Of a stretch of DNA of 64,000 bases, positions 58,863 through 64,000 are shown in pieces. Under the pieces are notes generated by a model. It saw only the letters and a list, made by a program, of their open reading frames with translations. It searched no databases and was not told the DNA's origin. Source of the DNA: CAILHX01 sp046155285 (GTDB lineage Bacteria > Pseudomonadota > Gammaproteobacteria > Burkholderiales > Methylophilaceae); contig JBJXEA010000026.1 of NCBI GenBank assembly GCA_046155285.1, positions 186,001-250,000 of the forward strand, in the 5' to 3' direction. The translations under genes and the position numbers were made by a program. Numbering within the stretch: position 1 is the first letter of the stretch; every line of letters begins with the position of its first letter.

Positions 58863-60017
58863 CTACCGCCCACCCATAATCGCAATATAGTCGCTCGTCC
58901 AACGGCTATAAGGCACGCAGCCTTCCTTGAGCGAGCATTTGGCTTCCGGTGTTCTCCAGAATTTAATCTCAGTGAATTTTGCAAAGCCATTATCGCTACA
59001 AAAGTCGCTACCGCCCGGCGCTTTGGCTTTACAGGCGCTAGGCACGGCGGGGTTAGAGCCGAACCATTCTGCTACGCCTGATTGTGCACCGGCGCTCAAC
59101 GAATGTTCCAACCACTTGTAGGCGCAGTTGGGGTGTGCAGCTTTGGTCGCCATCATGGTGGTATCAGCCCAGCCAGTAGCGCCTTCAGCAGGAATGGTGG
59201 AGGCGATGGGTTGTTTCTCGCCTTTGAGCGTGTTGACTTGATACGGCCACGTGCCGGAAGCCACTACACCTTCTTTTTTGAAATCAGTCATTTGCACGGT
59301 GACGTCGTGCCAATAACGGTGTGCCAAGGTCTTTTGCTGGCGCAGCACTTTTAATACCGCTGCGTATTGTTTTTCGTTTAATTCATACGGGTCTTTGATG
59401 CCCAGCGACGGGTCTTTTTTCATCAAATACAACGCGGCATCGGCGATATAAATCGGGCCGTCATAGGCCTGGATGCGGCCTTTGTTAGGCTTGCCGTCGG
59501 GCAGGTTTTGCGGTTCGAACACCACACCCCAAGTGGTAGGCGCAGTTTTGAAGGTGTTGGTGTTGTACATCAACACATTAGGTCCCCATTGGTAAGGTAC
59601 ACCATAGTGTTTGCCGCCCACGGTGTGCCAAGGTGCGGTTTGCAAACGGCTATCAACGTCTTTCCACGAAGGCACGAGTGCGGTATTGATTTCCTGCACT
59701 TTTTTGCCTGCGACTAACCGCAGGCTGGCGTCGCCGGAGGCGGTCACCAAGTCATAGCCACCTTTATTCATCAGCGACACCATTTCGTCAGAAGTTGCGG
59801 CGGTTTTTACGTTGACCTTGCAGCCGGATTCTTTTTCAAAGTTGGTTACCCAATCGTATTTTTTGTCGGACGAACCATTTTCCAAATAGCCAGGCCAAGC
59901 GATGACATCTAATTTGCCTTCACCTTTGCCTATGGCGGTGGGTGGGGCGGCGTGGGCAGTGCAAACGGCAGCGGCGGATACTGCGAGTAAGAGTTTATGC
60001 ATACGGCTGGTGGTCAT
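58863..60017 (-). CDS. ydcS: YdcS-type polyamine-binding periplasmic protein
   Basis: A 384-residue periplasmic binding protein with a Sec signal (residues 1 to about 23, ending AHAA). It matches E. coli YdcS: GKLDVIAWPGYLENG, YDWVTNFEKESGCKVNVKTAATSDEMVSL broken by short gaps, GVPYQWGPNVLMYNT, and the C-terminal YSRWTSDYIAIMGGR. AAGGAG precedes the ATG. The long 5' leader contains a GC-rich palindrome (60034-60106), and the promoter (60119-60176) carries the same MocR-type repeats as puuD. Confidence 0.94.
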   Translation of the reverse strand: MTTSRMHKLLLAVSAAAVCTAHAAPPTAIGKGEGKLDVIAWPGYLENGSSDKKYDWVTNFEKESGCKVNVKTAATSDEMVSLMNKGGYDLVTASGDASLRLVAGKKVQEINTALVPSWKDVDSRLQTAPWHTVGGKHYGVPYQWGPNVLMYNTNTFKTAPTTWGVVFEPQNLPDGKPNKGRIQAYDGPIYIADAALYLMKKDPSLGIKDPYELNEKQYAAVLKVLRQQKTLAHRYWHDVTVQMTDFKKEGVVASGTWPYQVNTLKGEKQPIASTIPAEGATGWADTTMMATKAAHPNCAYKWLEHSLSAGAQSGVAEWFGSNPAVPSACKAKAPGGSDFCSDNGFAKFTEIKFWRTPEAKCSLKEGCVPYSRWTSDYIAIMGGR

Positions 60018-60033
60018 CTCAAGGCTCCTTAAA

Positions 60034-60106
60034 GTAGCGCAGGCGACCTCGCCTGCATTGAGTTAATTAGCTAACATTGCTATGCAGGCGAGGCCGCCTG
60101 CGCTAC
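60034..60106. repeat. GC-rich palindromic element, copy 2, in the ydcS leader
   Basis: Arms of 23 bases (60034-60056 and 60084-60106) complementary except for one base, ending GTAGCGC / GCGCTAC, as at 34978-35048. It lies wholly between the predicted ydcS transcription start and the ydcS ribosome site. Confidence 0.85.
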
Positions 60107-60118
60107 ATCATTCTTGCG

Positions 60119-60176
60119 ATTATTTTCCTAAATTGGTTATGCAACAAGAGCCAATTGTAGCAATTAATTAGAGCCA
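60119..60176 (-). promoter_or_regulatory. ydcS promoter with MocR-type direct-repeat operator
   Basis: Read on the minus strand: TGGCTCT (60176-60170), then TGGCTCT (60153-60147) 23 bp later, whose last T begins TTGTTG (60147-60142), then 17 bases and AATAAT (60124-60119). Repeat sequence, repeat spacing, -35, spacer and -10 all equal those at 31273-31330. The spacer also shares ACCAATT. Confidence 0.72.
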
Positions 60177-60235
60177 ATTTCAGGCTATTTGTTGTGAATG
60201 CTGGTGAATATTACACCCACTAGTTCAGTGCCGCA

Positions 60236-61027
60236 TCAGCTTATTCTTAAGCCTATTTGCCAAGCCATTTTAGTAATCAACAAACACACCAAAACCAGAA
60301 ACAGTTTGCGGATAAACGACGCGCCATGTTTCAGCGCAAGTCGAGAACCTATCTGTGCGCCGACGATATTGGAGACCGCCATTGGCAATGCATAAGCCCA
60401 TAGAATATGACCATGTGGCACAAAATATACCAAAGCGGCTGCGTTGGTGGTGGCATTCACTACTTTGGCCGTGGCGGTGGCATGTAGAAAATCGAAGCCA
60501 AAACCACGTACCCAAATAAACAATAAAAAAGTACCGGTGCCAGGCCCGAAAAATCCATCATAAAACCCGATGCTCGCGCCAGCACATAAGGCTAATATTA
60601 CCTGCAGTTTCCCTTTCCATTTGGGAGCATGATATTCCCCCAGTTCATGACGACGAAAGGTATAGAAGGCTATCGCCACCAATAGGAGTAATACCAGAGG
60701 CCGCATCCAGCTAACAGGCAGGAGGTCAGTTAAGCCTGCGCCCGACCAGGAGCCTGCAAACGCAGCCAATGCTGCAGGAGCAGCGGTGCGCCAAGGAATT
60801 TGCACCTTGCGTGAATATCGCAAAGCGGCAGAAGCCGTACCGAAAAATGAAGAGAATTTGTTGGTGCCCAATAAGCTGGAGGGGGTGGCTGTGGTGAGGG
60901 TGCTAAACAGGGCGGGAATCTGGATTAAGCCTCCGCCACCAACCATCGCGTCCACCAAGCCTGCCATGAAAGCCATTACGATTAAAAACAATAAGCCGTA
61001 GTGCGGCAAACCATCCAGTAGTGTCAT
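60236..61027 (-). CDS. TSUP/TauE-family membrane permease
   Basis: A 263-residue protein with about eight hydrophobic segments. The family's paired motifs are GLVDAMVGGGGLIQIPALF near the N-terminus and GFYDGFFGPGTGTFLLF near residue 155. TSUP proteins move sulfur oxyanions, sulfonates or organic acids. The ATG overlaps the stop of the LysR gene (ATGA), so both are co-transcribed after lhgO. A carboxylate substrate linked to glutarate is possible but unsupported. Confidence 0.87.
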   Translation of the reverse strand: MTLLDGLPHYGLLFLIVMAFMAGLVDAMVGGGGLIQIPALFSTLTTATPSSLLGTNKFSSFFGTASAALRYSRKVQIPWRTAAPAALAAFAGSWSGAGLTDLLPVSWMRPLVLLLLVAIAFYTFRRHELGEYHAPKWKGKLQVILALCAGASIGFYDGFFGPGTGTFLLFIWVRGFGFDFLHATATAKVVNATTNAAALVYFVPHGHILWAYALPMAVSNIVGAQIGSRLALKHGASFIRKLFLVLVCLLITKMAWQIGLRIS

Positions 61028-61935
61028 TCGGCTGGTGATGTTTCTTGAGATGCCAGCAACTCTGCCAAAGCCCGTAAATGGGCGATGGTGGGCGCAGTGT
61101 CATGACGTCGGAATAGCATCATGAGCTCGGAGCGTTCCGTCACGTCGGAAAAAGGGCGAAATGCGATACCGGGGATGGGTAACGCGGACACCGATTGTGG
61201 TACAGCGGCCACGCCAAAACCGCTCGCTACCAAAGTCAGGGTAGTAATAAAGTCTTTGGTGCGTTGATTAAAGCGAGGTGTAAATCCAGCTTTTTCTCCT
61301 ATGGCTAAAATATGCTGATTAAACCCAAAGTCGCGCTCAAACTGAGGGGCGATAAAGGCTTCCTGTGCCAAATCTATCGCCTTTAAGTTGGCCTTGCGGG
61401 CCAAGGGATGGGTATTGGAGAGCGCAGCTACAATGGGTTCATTGAGTAGCGTGACGTGTTCGAATAAGTCGGGATTGCCGTACAGGTTGCGCACGATGCA
61501 GGCATCGAGTTTGCCTTGCTCCAGCAACTGGATTTGCAAGGGGCTTTCAAGCGCTTGAAGATTCACTTGAACGTAGGGATATTGCAGCCTATATGCGGAT
61601 AACAGTTTTTGCACGATACCTGAGCAGGCCGCTGACATTACAAAGCCCACCTCCAGTTTGCCAATTTCGCCGCGTCCAGCGCGTTTGGCAATCAGCATGC
61701 TTTGTTCGGCTTGCTGTAATGTTGCTTTTGCCTCTACCAAAAACAGCTCCCCCGCGCCAGTCAGAGATACGGAACGCTTGGTTCTGGCGACGAGTTTTAC
61801 CCCTAGTTCTTTTTCTAAACCTTGCAACTGCATACTCAGCGCCGAAGGGGCAATATCCAGTGCCTCAGCAGCCAGAGAGAAGTGCAAGTGCTCGGCCAGT
61901 TTTACAAAATATCGCAGCGTTCGCAATTCCATCAT
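61024..61935 (-). CDS. LysR-family transcriptional regulator
   Basis: A 303-residue LTTR. The N-terminal helix-turn-helix is LRTLRYFVKLAEHLHFSLAAEALDIAPSALS (residues 4-34), and the effector domain starts near 90 (GKLEVGFVMSAACSG). It lies 28 bases after lhgO, in the same direction, unlike the usual divergent arrangement. It may control glaH-lhgO and the permease in response to glutarate or 2-hydroxyglutarate, but no operator could be identified. Confidence 0.88.
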   Translation of the reverse strand: MMELRTLRYFVKLAEHLHFSLAAEALDIAPSALSMQLQGLEKELGVKLVARTKRSVSLTGAGELFLVEAKATLQQAEQSMLIAKRAGRGEIGKLEVGFVMSAACSGIVQKLLSAYRLQYPYVQVNLQALESPLQIQLLEQGKLDACIVRNLYGNPDLFEHVTLLNEPIVAALSNTHPLARKANLKAIDLAQEAFIAPQFERDFGFNQHILAIGEKAGFTPRFNQRTKDFITTLTLVASGFGVAAVPQSVSALPIPGIAFRPFSDVTERSELMMLFRRHDTAPTIAHLRALAELLASQETSPAE

Positions 61936-61963
61936 AAGTCTTTCTGGGGTATGGGTAGGTTGT

Positions 61964-63163
61964 TCAAGCCCTTAAGTTGACCTCGTTGGCAATGTATCTG
62001 CCAATCTCAATGGAGGCAGTCGCAGCGGGCGAGGGAGCGTTGCATATATGAAGCGACCGCGCACGTGTAACGATGTGGAAATCGTCTACTAAATCACCGT
62101 TTGGCTTTAAGCCTTGGGCACGAATTCCGGCCGGTGCGGGTTCAAGGTCATCCGCTGTTATTTCTGGAATGAGCGTTTGCAAGCTATGCACAAATGCGGC
62201 TTTGCTCCATGATCGCAGCATTTCTGCGTAGCCTTCCTTCCAGTATTTGGCGCTGAGCGTCCAGAACCCGCGATAACACAACACCTCCATTAAGTCTCTG
62301 AGGTTAATGTCGGTCTTGTTGTAGCCCTCACGTGCCAATGCCAGCACTGCATTGGGGCCAGCCTCAACGTGACCGCCTATCATGCGGGTAAAGTGCACCC
62401 CTAAAAATGGAAAATTTGGATTCGGTACCGGGTAAATCAGGTGTTTTACCAAATGGCGCCGTTCGGGTTTGATCTCGAAATATTCACCACGAAAAGGAAT
62501 GATCTTAACTTCGGTCTCTACTTTCCCCATACGCGCTACACGGTCACTATGCAGCCCCGCACAATTGATTAAATACTTGGCTTGAATCGTCTCTTGATTC
62601 GTATCCACAGAAACCATGTTTTGAGACTCTCGAATGCCGCCTACCTGGCGTTCCATCAAAATCTCACCGCCTTTTATTTTTACCAGTTTTGCAAAGGCTT
62701 CACACACTTGACGGTAATTGACTATGCCGGTTGCAGGTACTTGGATGGCGGCGATGCCAGCCACATGCGGCTCGATGTCTTTTAGTTCTGCGACACTGAT
62801 ACGATGTAGATTGAGCTCGTTTTGAACGCCGCGCTGGTAGAGGCTTTCCAGCAAGGGTAATTCTTCTGACTTGGTGGCGACAATCACCTTGCCACAAATG
62901 TCATGCTCAACCCCATGCTCACGACAAAAGTCCACCATAGACTGGTTTCCTGCACGCGCAAAGCGCGCCTTGAAGCTGCCTGGTTTGTAATAGATGCCAG
63001 AGTGGATGACTCCGCTGTTATGGCCGGTTTGGTGGGCTGCCAGTTGTTGTTCTTTTTCCAAAAGCACCAAGCTGGAGCCTGGATACTTGGTCAGGATTTC
63101 TCGTGCGGTTGAGAGTCCGACAATTCCGCCGCCAATGACCACAAAATCGTATAGCTCACTCAA
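61964..63163 (-). CDS. lhgO: L-2-hydroxyglutarate dehydrogenase
   Basis: A 399-residue FAD enzyme of the DAO fold oxidising L-2-hydroxyglutarate to 2-oxoglutarate with electrons to quinone. The FAD motif is FVVIGGGIVGLSTAREIL; HQTGHNSGVIHSGIYYKPGS, IPFRGEYFEIKPERR and YPVPNPNFPFLGVHFTR are hallmark LhgO segments, as is the C-terminal APAGIRAQGL. It lies 10 bases downstream of glaH, as in E. coli glaH-lhgO. Together they turn glutarate into 2-oxoglutarate. Confidence 0.95.
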   Translation of the reverse strand: MSELYDFVVIGGGIVGLSTAREILTKYPGSSLVLLEKEQQLAAHQTGHNSGVIHSGIYYKPGSFKARFARAGNQSMVDFCREHGVEHDICGKVIVATKSEELPLLESLYQRGVQNELNLHRISVAELKDIEPHVAGIAAIQVPATGIVNYRQVCEAFAKLVKIKGGEILMERQVGGIRESQNMVSVDTNQETIQAKYLINCAGLHSDRVARMGKVETEVKIIPFRGEYFEIKPERRHLVKHLIYPVPNPNFPFLGVHFTRMIGGHVEAGPNAVLALAREGYNKTDINLRDLMEVLCYRGFWTLSAKYWKEGYAEMLRSWSKAAFVHSLQTLIPEITADDLEPAPAGIRAQGLKPNGDLVDDFHIVTRARSLHICNAPSPAATASIEIGRYIANEVNLRA

Positions 63164-63173
63164 GGATTAGGTC

Positions 63174-64000
63174 TCACAGTCGTGAAAACGTGCCGCGTTG
63201 CCGCAGTAATTCACGGTGCAAGTCGGGGTGTTTCTCAAAGGCGGCTCGTCCATGCAGCCAAAACAGATTATTCAGCATAATCATTTGGCCGGTTGGTAAT
63301 GGCAAAGCCTTGGTTCCCGCCGAGTTCTCCATCGAGTCCGACATGGCTTTCAACCAAACAGAATGCTCGATAGTTTCGGGGCAAATAAACTGATCAATAA
63401 AGCACGCGCAGGGCTTGTCGTCCTGTAAAAAAAACGTACGACGCTTGATGGTTTGCCCAATATTTTTTGACGGCGGAGAGGTGTATGTGAATTCGTAGCT
63501 GGCTAATGGGTGTTTAGAATAGGTGTCGAGTTCTTCCCAGTCATCCAGATGCAACAGGCGCGACTCGCCACCCTTGGCGTGCTTCTCGGCGAATTTCATC
63601 ATCAACAACCAATCCGTAGGCTCGTCAACAAATGTGCCGTCGGTATGCAAGGTAAAGAGGCGATACGCCTGACGCAGATAGGAGTCGCTGGTGTCTGTAT
63701 CCTGCACCACAAAGCGTGCGTAAAAGGTGCCGCTCATGGCATCAAAGTTGGTCGGACCGACCAAATGGCTCATGGCGGTACTCAGCTTCACGTAATCACT
63801 GGGGGAATCGGTTTCATCTTCTACGCCTATCGTAAAGCCACCGCTTAAACGGTCTTTTAATATCGCACGCACGGTCGTTTGAAAATCAGCATCTAAATGA
63901 TCAAGCAACATTTTTGCCGTAACAAAGCGCATCAGGGGCGTGTATTCTAGATTCTGGCTATCAATATGCACTGTTGCCTCCATAAAGGCGCTTACAACGC
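63174..64000 (-). CDS. glaH: Glutarate 2-hydroxylase (5' end beyond window)
   Basis: A Fe(II)/2-oxoglutarate-dependent oxygenase (CsiD/GlaH) hydroxylating glutarate to L-2-hydroxyglutarate. The iron ligands H and D are in FTLHTDGTF and the distal H in NNLFWLHGR; HLVGPTNFDAMSGTFYARFVV and HPDLHRELLRQRG match GlaH. The ATG at 63983 is not the real start: the frame stays open to the window edge and the residues before it (SAFMEA) align with the E. coli protein. The gene therefore continues to the right. This step ends cadaverine/lysine breakdown via glutarate. Confidence 0.93.
   Translation of the reverse strand, partial: VVSAFMEATVHIDSQNLEYTPLMRFVTAKMLLDHLDADFQTTVRAILKDRLSGGFTIGVEDETDSPSDYVKLSTAMSHLVGPTNFDAMSGTFYARFVVQDTDTSDSYLRQAYRLFTLHTDGTFVDEPTDWLLMMKFAEKHAKGGESRLLHLDDWEELDTYSKHPLASYEFTYTSPPSKNIGQTIKRRTFFLQDDKPCACFIDQFICPETIEHSVWLKAMSDSMENSAGTKALPLPTGQMIMLNNLFWLHGRAAFEKHPDLHRELLRQRGTFSRL

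Noticed and set aside
34978..60106. CRISPR array or repeats of one
   Set aside because: The palindromic repeats are dispersed single copies with no regular spacers and no cas genes.

Overview
The window looks like a chromosomal segment of a Gram-negative proteobacterium, probably a beta- or gammaproteobacterium. Supporting signs are a TorF-type outer-membrane porin, an AsmA-like protein, periplasmic binding proteins with Sec or lipoprotein signals, and a catabolic gene set organised like those of Pseudomonas and enterics. I cannot name the genus. Most genes run as tight, often ATGA-overlapping operons, and several intergenic gaps carry short palindromic repeats.

Layout. 1-3.2 kb: end of a polysaccharide locus (acyltransferase cut by the left edge, two GT4 glycosyltransferases). 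3.2-6.1 kb: tRNA-Asn with promoter and terminator, AsmA-like protein, TorF-family porin. 6.3-28.8 kb: choline and glycine betaine catabolism. betBA (+) oxidise choline to glycine betaine. A 17-kb minus-strand run soxBDAG-sdaB-dgcAB-etfAB-gbcAB-choVW then takes glycine betaine to dimethylglycine, sarcosine, glycine, and from serine to pyruvate. choX and the regulator gbdR lie just upstream. 28.9-31.3 kb: a GNAT protein, an ABM-fold protein and a MocR-type PLP-dependent regulator.

31.4-45.4 kb: polyamine/GABA catabolism on the plus strand: puuD, puuA, spuC, potFGHI, gabD, puuC, gabT, a type III glutamine synthetase relative and an SMR exporter. 45.5-51.2 kb: beta-alanine degradation (bauA-mmsA), an MFS permease, a PuuR-like regulator and a DMT permease. 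51.3-54.4 kb: an accessory patch with a membrane protein, a small secreted HExxH protein, a likely integron gene cassette (RusA-like gene plus attC) followed by a PPOX-family gene, and a brnTA toxin-antitoxin pair. 54.5-60 kb: ydcSTUV-patD, a second polyamine import/oxidation operon. 60.2-64 kb: TSUP permease, LysR regulator, lhgO and glaH (glutarate to 2-oxoglutarate, the end of cadaverine/lysine breakdown); glaH runs off the right edge.

Together the genes convert quaternary amines (choline, betaine) and diamines/polyamines (putrescine, probably spermidine and cadaverine) to pyruvate, succinate, 2-oxoglutarate and acetyl-CoA. The most informative regulatory signal is a nearly identical promoter module in front of puuD and of ydcS, 29 kb apart. 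It has two direct TGGCTCT repeats 23 bp apart abutting TTGTTG-17-AATAAT, and suggests joint control by the MocR-type regulator. Other points of interest are the integron-like cassette, a sigma-54-type promoter before potF, and at least three families of small palindromic elements placed between genes of these operons.
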